NCBI GenBank assembly: GCA_034669505.1
Contig: JAXDNJ010000005.1
Location: 121,413 to 185,412 of the forward strand
Origin: JAFASC01 sp034669505
Lineage (GTDB): Bacteria; Pseudomonadota; Alphaproteobacteria; Rhizobiales; Beijerinckiaceae
DNA: 64,000 bases
Direction of reading: 5' to 3'
Shown here one piece after another: positions 52,244 through 60,705 of the stretch. Each line of letters begins with the position of its first letter. Within the stretch, counting starts at the first letter, position 1. Made by a program: the position numbers and the translations under genes. The notes under the pieces were generated by a model that saw only the letters and a list, made by a program, of their open reading frames with translations, had not been told where the DNA came from and searched no databases.

Positions 52244-52753
52244 ATGCTCGAACGCGCGATCGAAAAATTCCTCTTCGCCAGCCGGTGGCTGCTGGCGCCA
52301 TTCTTCATCGCGCTCGCGCTCGGGCTCTTCGTCCTGCTCATCAAAATGGGCCAGGCGTTCTATGAATTCGCGCTGCACGCCTGGGGCGGCAGTGAGTCCG
52401 ACGCGATCTTGGGCATTCTCGGCCTCATCGATCTGACGCTGACCGGCTCACTGATCGTGATCGTGATCTTTTCCGGCTACGAGAATTTCGTCTCTCGCAT
52501 CGATGCCGCCGAACATGCCGACTGGCCGGAATGGATGGCCAAGATCGATTTCACCGGACTGAAGCTGAAACTGCTTTCGTCCATCGTTGCCATCTCGGCG
52601 ATCCAGCTCCTGCGCGCGTTCATGGACGTGAAGAACACGACCGATCGCGAACTCTGGTGGTACGTCGTGATCCATCTCGTATTTGTCGTCTCCGGGCTAG
52701 TGTTGGCGCTGACCGACAGACTGTCCGAGCACCAGCCGGGGCAGAGCGCGTAA
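52244..52753 (+). CDS. YqhA/UPF0114 family membrane protein
   Basis: The 169-residue protein has three to four membrane segments and the family features of UPF0114 (RWLLAPFFIALALGLFVLL, LGLIDLTLTGSLIVIVIFSGYENFVSR, VVIHLVFVVSGLVLALTDRL). Function is unknown. The start ATG at 52244 follows copy C of the repeat by 12 bp, and upstream frame is rejected because it reads through the repeat. It converges with the acyl-CoA synthetase gene, 6 bp apart. Confidence 0.88.
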   Translation: MLERAIEKFLFASRWLLAPFFIALALGLFVLLIKMGQAFYEFALHAWGGSESDAILGILGLIDLTLTGSLIVIVIFSGYENFVSRIDAAEHADWPEWMAKIDFTGLKLKLLSSIVAISAIQLLRAFMDVKNTTDRELWWYVVIHLVFVVSGLVLALTDRLSEHQPGQSA

Positions 52754-52759
52754 CGGCTT

Positions 52760-54595
52760 TCACCCGACTTGCGCGGTTGCCTGCTTGGTGTCACCGCCCG
52801 TGAGCGCCGCATACCGCACCGCATTGACCCACATATAGGCCTGCGCAGTCTTATCCTCCACGTAGATTGGATCCCTTGTGCGCGCTGGATCAAAGCCGTC
52901 GGCGACCAGATCGAGCTTGCGCGGCTTGAACGTGCCGGTGATGTCGAGATGCTCCTGCAGGCGCAGGAACATCGGGCGCGCATAATCCGGCAGATGCGCT
53001 TTGAGATGTTCGCGTAAGCCGGCGAGATCGAAGGACGCGATGTTTTCCGGCACGATTGCCGCCATGCCGGCGCGGCCGTCGCTGCCGGGAACCTGCACGC
53101 CGTAGACAGTTGCTTCTAGAATTCCGGGAAAGGTCGTGATGCACTCGGCGACTTCCGTCGTCGAGACATTCTCGCCCTTCCAGCGGAAGGTATCGCCGAT
53201 GCGATCGACGAAATAGAAATAACCACGCGCGTCCTTCTTCATGAGGTCGCCCGAGCGGAACCACGCATCGCCCTTGCGGATCACGTCGCGCAAGATTTTC
53301 TTGTCCGTCTCGGCCTTATCCGCGTAGCCGTCGAACCGGTTGGCCGGCTTCTTCGGATCATCGAGGATTTCACCGAGGATTTCCCCGGCTTCGCCAGGCG
53401 CACACTCGATGCAGAGCCCGTCTGGTCCGCGCACCGGCTCCTCACGCTCGATATCGAAGCGCACGATCTTGACGCTGAACTTGCGCTCGAGCCATTTCGG
53501 GATGCGACCGACGGCGCCGCTCATCGAGTCGAAATTGAACAGCGCGACGTTGCCTTCGGTCGCGCCATAAAATTCTAAAATCTTCGGTAGCTGAAAGCGC
53601 TCGCGGAACGCGTCGAAAATATCGGGCCGTAACCCGTTGCCGAAACAGGCCCGCAGCTTGTGCGCCGTGTCGGCAGGATTCGGCGGTGTCGCCAGGAGGT
53701 AACGGCACAATTCGCCGACATAGACGAAAAGCGTGCACTCATGCCGAACGATATCGGGGAAGAATTCCCGCGCAGAAAATTTCTCGCGGATGACGCACGT
53801 GCCGCCGACGCAGAGCGCGACGCCAACGCCGCAAATGCCGCCGGTCGAATGATAAAGCGGCAGCGCGATGTATATTTTGTCGCTCGGTTTCGAGCCCATC
53901 GCGCCGGCGAAGCCGAGCATCAACCGCATGAGCCGCGACTGGTTGATATTGGCGGCTTTCGGCAGCCCCGTCGTGCCCGATGTATAGATGTAGAGCGCCT
54001 TGTCGTTGGTCGTCAGCTTCTCGCGTTCGCTCGCGGGAAGATTGTCCGGCGAAAACTCGGCAAGCGCCGTGTCGACGCGCGGCAGATCGGAGCCAGGCCC
54101 GCCCGCGGCATCGCCGTGCATGAAGACGCGGACATTTGGATCGATAAGCTCGCGCGCGGTCGCGAATTCGCGCGCGAGCGTGGCATCCACAATCACGACT
54201 TTCGCGTCCGCGATCGTGATGCAATGGGCGAGGCCCTTACCCGTAAGATTGCTGTTGATCAGCGCGGTGACGGCGCCGAGTTTCGTGCCGGCCGTCCAGA
54301 TGCAGATATAGTCCGGGCGGTTCGGCATGAAGAGCGCGACTGCGTCGCCTTTGCGCAGTCGCTGCGCGCGCATCCAGCGCGCGTAGCGGTTGGCGCGTCC
54401 GTTCCACTCCGCATAGGTGAAGCGCTCGCGATCGGAGACGAGCGCGACGTTGCTGCCATGCTTCGCCGCGAGTTCCTCGGCCATGTCGCGGAACGTGCGG
54501 TCCGGATGTTTCATGATCGCGCCGCTCATCTTCACGGCGCGCATGGCGCCGCTGAAATAAGCGGCATCGCTTTTCAGCCGTGCAACGAGATTCAT
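52760..54595 (-). CDS. FATP-type long-chain acyl-CoA synthetase
   Basis: This 611-residue AMP-forming ligase has the phosphate-binding motif YTSGTTGLPKAA (204-215), ILEFYGATEGN, the GDLMKKDARGYFYFVDR block and the FRWKGENVSTTEVAE hinge. The overall pattern is that of very-long-chain acyl-CoA synthetases (SLC27/FATP family) common in alphaproteobacteria. The start at 54595 is preferred because GGGAGG lies six bases upstream. The longer frame has no family similarity. It may activate fatty or bile-acid-like carboxylates at the inner membrane. Confidence 0.9.
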   Translation of the reverse strand: MNLVARLKSDAAYFSGAMRAVKMSGAIMKHPDRTFRDMAEELAAKHGSNVALVSDRERFTYAEWNGRANRYARWMRAQRLRKGDAVALFMPNRPDYICIWTAGTKLGAVTALINSNLTGKGLAHCITIADAKVVIVDATLAREFATARELIDPNVRVFMHGDAAGGPGSDLPRVDTALAEFSPDNLPASEREKLTTNDKALYIYTSGTTGLPKAANINQSRLMRLMLGFAGAMGSKPSDKIYIALPLYHSTGGICGVGVALCVGGTCVIREKFSAREFFPDIVRHECTLFVYVGELCRYLLATPPNPADTAHKLRACFGNGLRPDIFDAFRERFQLPKILEFYGATEGNVALFNFDSMSGAVGRIPKWLERKFSVKIVRFDIEREEPVRGPDGLCIECAPGEAGEILGEILDDPKKPANRFDGYADKAETDKKILRDVIRKGDAWFRSGDLMKKDARGYFYFVDRIGDTFRWKGENVSTTEVAECITTFPGILEATVYGVQVPGSDGRAGMAAIVPENIASFDLAGLREHLKAHLPDYARPMFLRLQEHLDITGTFKPRKLDLVADGFDPARTRDPIYVEDKTAQAYMWVNAVRYAALTGGDTKQATAQVG

Positions 54596-54674
54596 GATCA
54601 CCCTCCCGGCGCCTCTTGCTGACCGCTCGGGGAGCATCATGACGCCTCGAGCGTTTCGTTTAAAGCCCGGCCTC

Positions 54675-55271
54675 CTAGACCGCTCGCTTGCCCTTTCGAG
54701 GGTGTATGGTCTCTCCGCGCGCAAGCATCTCGATATACTGCTTGATACGCTGCGTGCGGGTCTCCGGCTTCTTGGCGTCTTGAACCCGGTAGATAACGGC
54801 ATAGCGGTTAGCGCTGTCGAGCTCTTCGAACATGCGTCGTGCCGCCGGATTGGCCGCGAGTGCCTTCAGAAGGTCAGGTGGGGGCTCCGCTTTGCTCTGC
54901 GAGGGATAGGCCGCTGCCCACCGCCCGTCAGCCTTCGCGGTTGCGACCTCTCCCTGGCCCGCACTCGACATTCGACCAGCATCGATCAGGCGCTGCGCCG
55001 TATCCCGATTTGCCGCTGACCAACGGCTGCCGCGGCGCCGCGGCGTGAAGCGGACGAGAAAATAATGCTCGTCAAACCTGGCGAGCTGCCCGTCGATCCA
55101 GCCGTGGCACAGAGCGCCCTCGATCGCTTGCGCCTTGCCCATCGTCGGTCGAGGTGCGCTGGTTTTGCCGAGTTTCATCCAAAGACCGTCGGAACTCGTC
55201 GCCTGTTCATTGAGCCAAGCCTCCCAGGCCGCGAGATCATCAAATGCGAGAACAGGAAGTTCTTTGCTCAT
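54675..55271 (-). CDS. YdeI/OmpD-associated family protein
   Basis: The 198-residue protein begins MSKELPVLAFDDLAAWEAWL and shows the YdeI core (GLWMKLGKTSAP, ALCHGWIDGQLARFDEHYFLVRFTPRRRGSRWSAAN) and a C-terminal YdhG/YdeI-like helical region with conserved RTQRIKQYIEMLARGE. A first ATG at 55301 gives a less typical N-terminus. The family is small, bacteriocin-protection-like and of unknown biochemical role. Confidence 0.85.
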   Translation of the reverse strand: MSKELPVLAFDDLAAWEAWLNEQATSSDGLWMKLGKTSAPRPTMGKAQAIEGALCHGWIDGQLARFDEHYFLVRFTPRRRGSRWSAANRDTAQRLIDAGRMSSAGQGEVATAKADGRWAAAYPSQSKAEPPPDLLKALAANPAARRMFEELDSANRYAVIYRVQDAKKPETRTQRIKQYIEMLARGETIHPRKGKRAV

Positions 55272-55379
55272 TACCAATGTCCAGGCCAGCCCATGGCTCA
55301 CGATGCGCCGCTTTTAGCGACGGCCGGGCGGTTCTGGCGGGCTCCATACTACCTGAGATCAGGTGTCGAGGAGAACAGC

Positions 55380-56528
55380 CTAGGCAAGCAATCCACCCCT
55401 GCTGATGGCGAGCGGATTGGCATGCTGCGCGGCCAAATCGGGTGCGTCCACAGCAATCGTGCCGGTTGCGGCGGCGAAGAAGCGCTCGACAAAATCGCGC
55501 GACAGATCTTTCACGATGAAGACAAGGCGGGTGCGATGGTCGCTGTCCGGCCAGCGCTCCAGGCGCAGGGGAGGATGGAAGACGTGCTGCACCCCGTGCA
55601 CGATGATGGGTCGACCTGGATGATCGGCGAGTGCAACGATGCCTTTGACACGAAGCAGGTTCGGGCCCTGCGCCGTGCGGAGCATCGAGAGGAAAGCGTC
55701 GAAGCCGGCCGGCGAGATGGGCTCACTCGCCGTGAGGCAGAAGGCCTGGATCGAAGCGTCGTGGCGGTTCAGGTCGTGTCCGTGCCCGTCATGGTGATGC
55801 GAACGTCCGTCGAGCAGTGCCTCGGCATTCAGCCAGGCGGAGACATCGGCGATCTTGCCCGACGGATCGTAGGGGCCGCAATCGAGCAATGCGCCCGCAC
55901 TCGCTTTGCCGTTCTGTGCAACGAGGATGCGGGCGGTTGGATTGAGCGCGGCAAGACGGGCCCGAAGGTTTGCCAGCCTGTCCTGCTCGCCGAAACCCAT
56001 GAGATCGGTTTTGGTCAGCACGATCCGGTCGGCGACGGCGGCCTGCCTCACCGCCTCGACATGCGCGTCGAGGGTGGCGGCGCCGTTCACTGCATCGACA
56101 AGCGTGATCACCCCGTCGATCGCGTAGCGCATCACGAGATAGGGGTGCGCGAGGATGGTCTGCAGGACGGGCGCCGGATCGGCGAGGCCGGTCGTCTCGA
56201 TCACGACGCGGCGGAATGGCGTCATCCGGTTATTGTCCCGGCGCCTGAGCAGGTCTTCCAATGTGGCGATGAGGTCGCCGCGGATCGTGCAGCACAAGCA
56301 GCCGGACGACATGAGCAGCATGTCGCCTTCGACTTTCTCGACCAGGAGATGGTCGAGACCGATCTCGCCGAATTCGTTGATGAGGACGACGGTGTCGGAA
56401 AGCTCCGGCGCGGCGAGAAGCTCGTTGAGGAGGGTCGTCTTACCGGCGCCAAGGAACCCGGTGAGGATCGTGACCGGGATCGGCGGCGGCGGTTTTCGTG
56501 CGGCAGGCCGGTCGGATCGACCCGTCAT
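55380..56528 (-). CDS. CobW/COG0523 G3E-family GTPase
   Basis: The 382-residue protein has Walker A GFLGAGKT, the metal-binding SSGCLCC motif (CxCC), TKTDLMG as base-recognition motif, a histidine-rich loop (HHHDGHGHDLNRH) and a CobW C-terminal domain. It is a paralogue of the CobW at 7076 but lies outside the cobalamin operon, so zinc or another metal is a likelier cargo. Its start overlaps the stop of the carboxypeptidase gene by four bases, which implies co-translation with a cell-wall enzyme. Confidence 0.88.
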   Translation of the reverse strand: MTGRSDRPAARKPPPPIPVTILTGFLGAGKTTLLNELLAAPELSDTVVLINEFGEIGLDHLLVEKVEGDMLLMSSGCLCCTIRGDLIATLEDLLRRRDNNRMTPFRRVVIETTGLADPAPVLQTILAHPYLVMRYAIDGVITLVDAVNGAATLDAHVEAVRQAAVADRIVLTKTDLMGFGEQDRLANLRARLAALNPTARILVAQNGKASAGALLDCGPYDPSGKIADVSAWLNAEALLDGRSHHHDGHGHDLNRHDASIQAFCLTASEPISPAGFDAFLSMLRTAQGPNLLRVKGIVALADHPGRPIIVHGVQHVFHPPLRLERWPDSDHRTRLVFIVKDLSRDFVERFFAAATGTIAVDAPDLAAQHANPLAISRGGLLA

Positions 56529-58132
56529 TCGTCTGCGGCGGGCTTTTCCGGCTTCGTCTTCGCTCGCATCGGCTTGGCTCTTGCCGCGGGCTTCGCGACC
56601 GGGCCGCCATCGCCCTGTTCGCCGGCCGGCTTCACCGCAGCGAGTTTCCTATGCTTGCCGAGGGCCGGCTTGTCGGTCGCGCTCGGCGCAAGCGATCTCG
56701 TATAGGCGGTGGGCGCCGGAAGCGGCTTGGCGTGCGCCGCCCGGACACGATGCCGGACTTGCGCGACTTTGTTCGGTTTGGCTGGAAGCTTCGCCTCGCT
56801 CGGCGTAGCTACGGCTAGCGCATTGCTGCGTGTCGCGAACACCTTCGCCGGCTTCCGGGTCACCGCTGGCTCACCCCGTCGCATCGGCAGCGCGTCAGCG
56901 GCGGAGGCGGCGATCGGCGGCGCCGTCCCGTCGAGCATGGTCGGCTTGGTTTCCGGCGCGTAGGCGGTGACCGGAGGCGGCGTGCCGACCGGCGTGTTGG
57001 CCGGACGCACCTGGGCCACCGGCCCGGTCCAGCCGGGCGCGCGGCCAATATAAACTGCGATCGGCTCGAAGACGGCACGCGCGGTGTCCGCGGCGGCGAC
57101 CATCATCGCCTTGCCCTTCTTCTTGGCGCCTTGGATCAGGGTGTCCCGTTGCGGCAGAACCTGCGCCTGTTCGACGGCGTTCGAGGTGCCGGGCAGCGTC
57201 ACGCGCTGCACTTGCGCCATATATTCCCGCGCCGCGCGGCCGCGATGATAGCAGGCTTGGTCGTGCATATCGGGCGGTTCGCTCGAGGCGAAGCCGTTGA
57301 GGCTCGCGATCGAGCCCATCGAGCTCGTGCCCATGAAACCGCGATCGAACAGCGCCGTCGCCATGGCTGTGCGCACGGCGGTCGAAGGCGCTCCCAAGAC
57401 GACGGTGATCAGCCGGCGATTGCCGCGCGTGGCGGAGGCGACAATATTGAAGCCGGCGGAGCAGGTGAAGCCGGTCTTCATGCCGTCGGCGCCGGGATAG
57501 CGGCCGAGCAGCGGATTGTGATTGCGGCTGACCCGCGACCCCAAGCGAAAGCCGCCGATATCGAACAGGTCGGCATGTTCCGGAAACTGCAGATAAAGCG
57601 CGCGGCCGAGCAGCGCCATGTCGCGCGCCGAGGTCACTTGGCGGGAGTCCGGGAGCCCGTTCGGGTTGAAGAAGCGGGACTCATGCATCCCGATCGAGGA
57701 GGCGGCCGCGTTCATCTCGCCGGCGAAGGCCTCGACCGAGCCGGACACGCCCTCGGCGATCGTCACGGCGAGGTCGTTTGCCGATTTCACCATCAGCATT
57801 TTTAAGGCGTTATCGAGGGTCACCTCGGTGCCGGGGCGGAAACCCATCTTCGAGGGCGACATCGAGGTGGCGTATTCGGAGACGACGAGCGGCGTCTCAA
57901 GCGTCAGCCGGCCTTCGCGCACCGCTTTCAGCGCGACATAGACCGTCATCAACTTTGTCAGCGAGGCCGGATACCAGGGCTGCGTCGCCTGCTCCTGGTA
58001 GTAGACGGTCCCGTTGGCGGCATCCATCACCAGGACCGGCGCCGCGGAGGACGAAACGCTAAGCCCAAGCAGGATCGTCAGGCTTGATATCGCCGCCGGC
58101 AGAACCTTCGATCGCATCCGGTTAGAGTTCAA
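56525..58132 (-). CDS. D-alanyl-D-alanine carboxypeptidase (peptidase S11) with a long basic tail
   Basis: This DacA-type penicillin-binding protein trims the terminal D-Ala from peptidoglycan stem peptides in the periplasm. The 535-residue protein has a signal peptide (cleavage near SSSAA), the SxxK pair S57/K60 in PASLTKLM, SxN at S117-N119 and KTG at 219-221. After the catalytic domain (about 280 residues) comes a region of about 250 residues rich in Ala, Pro, Lys and Arg, with no obvious membrane anchor. The gene is transcribed away from the EcfG-controlled region and overlaps the G3E GTPase gene. Confidence 0.93.
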   Translation of the reverse strand: MNSNRMRSKVLPAAISSLTILLGLSVSSSAAPVLVMDAANGTVYYQEQATQPWYPASLTKLMTVYVALKAVREGRLTLETPLVVSEYATSMSPSKMGFRPGTEVTLDNALKMLMVKSANDLAVTIAEGVSGSVEAFAGEMNAAASSIGMHESRFFNPNGLPDSRQVTSARDMALLGRALYLQFPEHADLFDIGGFRLGSRVSRNHNPLLGRYPGADGMKTGFTCSAGFNIVASATRGNRRLITVVLGAPSTAVRTAMATALFDRGFMGTSSMGSIASLNGFASSEPPDMHDQACYHRGRAAREYMAQVQRVTLPGTSNAVEQAQVLPQRDTLIQGAKKKGKAMMVAAADTARAVFEPIAVYIGRAPGWTGPVAQVRPANTPVGTPPPVTAYAPETKPTMLDGTAPPIAASAADALPMRRGEPAVTRKPAKVFATRSNALAVATPSEAKLPAKPNKVAQVRHRVRAAHAKPLPAPTAYTRSLAPSATDKPALGKHRKLAAVKPAGEQGDGGPVAKPAARAKPMRAKTKPEKPAADE

Positions 58133-58339
58133 ATCCGTCTCCTGACACGCGGAACGGCGTCATGCGGCCGGCCAAGCTAGTCCTATCCTCTCGCAGGTGG
58201 ATTGGAAAGATGCCGTTCGCCCCGAGCAAAGCGCCGATCTGATGGTCCGGCGATCACGAACGATATTCGTGCGCCGTGCGGCAAAATCGTGACTCCATGG
58301 TGTACGCGGGCCGGCGCCGCCATGGCGATCACGTGCCGC

Positions 58340-58364
58340 GGAACCAACTTTCGATAAACGCGTT
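58340..58364 (+). promoter_or_regulatory. EcfG-type promoter of a candidate stress sRNA
   Basis: GGAAC at 58340-58344, exactly 16 bp, then CGTT at 58361-58364, a perfect consensus match. The predicted transcription start is near 58371. No open reading frame lies between it and the terminator at 58421. Confidence 0.75.
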
Positions 58365-58370
58365 CTTCAG

Positions 58371-58460
58371 CTGCACGATCCGAGCGCCTGATCCCCTCCC
58401 AGACGTCCGCCGTGTATAACTAACCCGCGACAGCTGCCCCTGCTGGTCGCGGGTTTTATT
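58371..58460 (+). ncRNA. candidate EcfG-dependent small RNA (possibly GsrN-like)
   Basis: The segment is bounded by a perfect EcfG-type promoter and a perfect intrinsic terminator, predicting an RNA of about 85-90 bases with no coding potential. A C-rich stretch (GATCCCCTCCCAG) before the terminator hairpin would be single-stranded and could pair with G-rich ribosome sites. In Caulobacter the general-stress sRNA GsrN is EcfG-controlled, of similar size, has a C-rich seed and is encoded beside the nepR-sigT locus. This candidate lies about 2.3 kb from nepR-ecfG. Identity with GsrN is an inference from position and features, not from an alignment. The 5' end is approximate. Confidence 0.55.
58421..58460 (+). 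terminator. Rho-independent terminator
   Basis: A perfect 10-bp stem (AACCCGCGAC with GTCGCGGGTT, 58421-58453) with a 13-base loop is followed directly by TTATTTTG on the plus strand. The reverse direction lacks a T-run, so it is strand specific. No plus-strand protein gene precedes it. Confidence 0.85.
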
Positions 58461-58499
58461 TTGACCGGCGCCCATCCATCGCGGGGCAGGGGAGCTGAG

Positions 58500-58524
58500 C
58501 GGAACTCCGCACCGCGTCTAGCGT
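58500..58524 (+). promoter_or_regulatory. EcfG-type promoter of the DUF3309-DUF883-holin operon
   Basis: GGAAC at 58500-58504, 16 bp, then CGTT at 58521-58524, again a full consensus match. It lies 77 bp before the DUF3309 start and downstream of the terminator, so the operon has its own stress promoter. Apart from these sites, 58133-58340 shows no other feature. Confidence 0.75.
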
Positions 58525-58600
58525 TCCCCGGCAGAGCGGCCAAGCTGGCCCGGCGGGGTAAATTTCGCGCGCCTCTTCTTCGCGGTGCAGGGAGACCGTC

Positions 58601-58753
58601 ATGAGCACAATTGTCCTCATTGTCCTCATCATCCTGCTCATCGGCGGATTGCCGTCATGGCCCTATAGCCGCGGCTGGGGATACGCACCCTCCGGCATCC
58701 TCGGAGTGATCCTCCTCATTGTGATCATCCTCTTGCTGACCGGACGGTTCTGA
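58601..58753 (+). CDS. DUF3309 family small membrane protein
   Basis: This 50-residue protein has two hydrophobic segments around a short WPYSRGWGYAPSG loop (MSTIVLIVLIILLIGGLPSW at the start, VILLIVIILLLTGRF at the end). That is the full DUF3309 pattern. A GGGAGA ribosome site precedes the ATG. Function is unknown; members are often next to stress genes. It abuts the DUF883-like gene with no gap. Confidence 0.88.
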   Translation: MSTIVLIVLIILLIGGLPSWPYSRGWGYAPSGILGVILLIVIILLLTGRF

Positions 58754-59155
58754 ATGAGCGACATCAATTCCACCGGCGGCCAGTCGGCCGAGCAGAGCCC
58801 CACCCAGATCGGCGCGGATCTCACCACCTTGCGTGAGGATTTCGCCAAGCTGAGCTCGTCCGTCGCTGAGCTCGTGAAGCTGCAGGCAAGTCAGGCGAGC
58901 GCGGCGATGCGTGGCGCCGTCGGGGATGCACGTGAGCGCCTTGCCAGCAGCGCGACCGAAGCGAGGGACAAGCTCGCCGGCAAAGCCGCCGATGCCCAGG
59001 GCCGGCTCGCCGACAAAGCCGCTGACGCGCAGGATCGCTTCATGGCGGCGAGCGCCGATCTCGAGTCGACGATCGAGCGCAATCCACTCATTGCCGTTTT
59101 GATCGCGCTGTTCATCGGCCTGTTGATGGGGACGCTCAGCCGATCGCGCAAATGA
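58754..59155 (+). CDS. DUF883 (ElaB/YqjD-like) protein
   Basis: The 133-residue protein has a long amphipathic helix (about 20-105, with KLAGKAADAQGRLADKAADA repeats of about 11 residues) and a C-terminal membrane anchor (PLIAVLIALFIGLLMGTL), the ElaB/YqjD layout. In E. coli this family anchors ribosomes to the membrane in stationary phase, which may or may not hold here. It overlaps the next gene by four bases. Confidence 0.8.
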   Translation: MSDINSTGGQSAEQSPTQIGADLTTLREDFAKLSSSVAELVKLQASQASAAMRGAVGDARERLASSATEARDKLAGKAADAQGRLADKAADAQDRFMAASADLESTIERNPLIAVLIALFIGLLMGTLSRSRK

Positions 59156-59673
59156 AAGCATTTCTCGAGCGTCTGATCCGAGAGGCCGTCGCCCCGATCA
59201 AACGCGCGATCGCGCGCGCAGTTCAAAGCGCCGCACTGCTGACGATTGCCGGCATATGCCTCATCATCATGTGGGGCTTTCTCACCGCCGCATTGTTTAT
59301 CTTCATTGAGGATCGCTACGGCGGCACGATTGCGGCGCTCGCCGTCGCCGGGGTTTATCTGCTTCTGGCAATCATCTGCTTTGTCGTGCTGAAGATGCTG
59401 CAGCGCCCCGCCGCGAAAGCCGAGCGGCAGCAGCCGACGCTCGCAGACGCGACAGGCGAGGTGGTGTCGGAAGAAGTTCAGCGCGCCGCAGAGCCGTGGA
59501 TGGAAATTCTAGAAACGGCCGGACTTTATCGCGAGCGCGCCGCGCTGATCGTAAGCGGCGAGGCGTTGCGCAAATTAAAGCCGATGCAACTCGTCGGGAT
59601 GGCGGTGCTCGGCGGCTTTGTATTCGGGCGCGTGATCACCGGCGGCCGGAAGCGGGATAACAAGCCGAAATAA
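59152..59673 (+). CDS. holin-X/DUF1469-like membrane protein
   Basis: The 173-residue protein has an amphipathic basic N-terminus, two membrane segments (about 26-48 LLTIAGICLIIMWGFLTAALF and 58-82 IAALAVAGVYLLLAIICFVVL), and a cytoplasmic tail with a weak third segment near the end (LVGMAVLGGFVFGRVI). The pairing with a DUF883 gene mirrors 19132-20158, where the same two types occur. No lytic function is implied. Confidence 0.7.
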   Translation: MKAFLERLIREAVAPIKRAIARAVQSAALLTIAGICLIIMWGFLTAALFIFIEDRYGGTIAALAVAGVYLLLAIICFVVLKMLQRPAAKAERQQPTLADATGEVVSEEVQRAAEPWMEILETAGLYRERAALIVSGEALRKLKPMQLVGMAVLGGFVFGRVITGGRKRDNKPK

Positions 59674-59706
59674 TGCGGAGCACGCCTAGGGCCTCGCGCC
59701 GAGCGC

Positions 59707-60516
59707 CTACGCGCTCGCTGCTTCCTTCGGATGCGACCTGCGATCGAAGAACAGCGCCTGGCTGATGACCGCCTTCAGACTGTCGACGCCGAACGGCTTG
59801 GTAATCAGGAATGCAGGCTCGGGCGGTGCACCGGTGAGGAAACGCTCGGGATAAGCCGTGATGAAGATCACCGGCACCGAGAAACTTTCGAGTATCTGAT
59901 TGACGGCGTCGAGCCCGGAACTGCCGTCGGCGAGCTGAATGTCGGCGAGTATCAGGCCCGGCCGGTGTTTGCCGACCTCGGCGACCGCCTCTTTGTGCGT
60001 GCGCGCGACGCCGATCACCTTATGTCCCAGTTCTTCCACAAGGGTTTGCAGATCGAGCGCGATGAACGGCTCATCCTCGATGATGAGAACCTCGGTGCGG
60101 ATCTGACTGGCGATCTCTTTGCCTGCCGCATCGATCAGCACGGCGGCTTCCTCATTCGAAACGTCAAGCGTATGCGCGACTTGCGTCGTGTCGAAACCCT
60201 CGAGTGCACTTAACAGAAAGGCGATGCGCGGGCGTAACGATATCGCTTCAAGATTGCGTCGTGCACCACTCTCATCTGAGGAGAATCCGGATTGATCCAC
60301 GTGCGAGTTGACCGGCATCGATCCCCACACTTTGAGGAAAAGCTTGTAAAGCGCGGTCTTAGTGTCTACTCCTGACGCGAAACGCGACGGGTCGGCGACG
60401 ATTGCTTCCAATGTGGCGAGCACATAAGCATCGCCTCCGCTCTGATTTCCCGTGAGCGCACGGGAGAACCGGCGCAGATAGGGAATGTGAGCGGAGATAG
60501 CTTGCGAGATCGACAT
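59707..60516 (-). CDS. phyR: general stress response regulator PhyR
   Basis: PhyR is the anti-anti-sigma factor that releases EcfG by binding NepR when phosphorylated. The 269-residue protein has the sigma-factor-like N-terminal domain (about 1-135, resembling sigma-2 and sigma-4) and a receiver domain (about 141-262) with D192 as phospho-acceptor in LILADIQLADG and the conserved K in LITKPF. No PhyK-type histidine kinase is in the window. The gene is divergent from nepR-ecfG with 189 bp between. Confidence 0.97.
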   Translation of the reverse strand: MSISQAISAHIPYLRRFSRALTGNQSGGDAYVLATLEAIVADPSRFASGVDTKTALYKLFLKVWGSMPVNSHVDQSGFSSDESGARRNLEAISLRPRIAFLLSALEGFDTTQVAHTLDVSNEEAAVLIDAAGKEIASQIRTEVLIIEDEPFIALDLQTLVEELGHKVIGVARTHKEAVAEVGKHRPGLILADIQLADGSSGLDAVNQILESFSVPVIFITAYPERFLTGAPPEPAFLITKPFGVDSLKAVISQALFFDRRSHPKEAASA

Positions 60517-60597
60517 GAAGCGTTCCTGGTTATGTGCGGGCTACTGCCAAGCTTCGGCGCATAATTCACAAAAGGCGAAAAGGTTCCATAAGAAAAT

Positions 60598-60622
60598 GGA
60601 ACCGGCTCAGCCTGGAGGAGTT
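60598..60622 (+). promoter_or_regulatory. EcfG-type promoter of nepR-ecfG (autoregulation)
   Basis: GGAAC at 60598-60602, 16 bp, then AGTT at 60619-60622, about 84 bp before the nepR ATG. A second GGAAC on the other strand (60587-60583) faces phyR and forms a GGTTCC/GGAACC dyad with the first, but its -10 region (AATT) is poor. Autoregulation of these loci by EcfG is known in related bacteria. Confidence 0.6.
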
Positions 60623-60705
60623 CCTAGCCTACTGTCTCGGCATATAGTACGGCGAGGCTTGAAGGAAGAGGGGCCACCATCAGGGGCGGGCCTGGAGAGG
60701 GGCTG

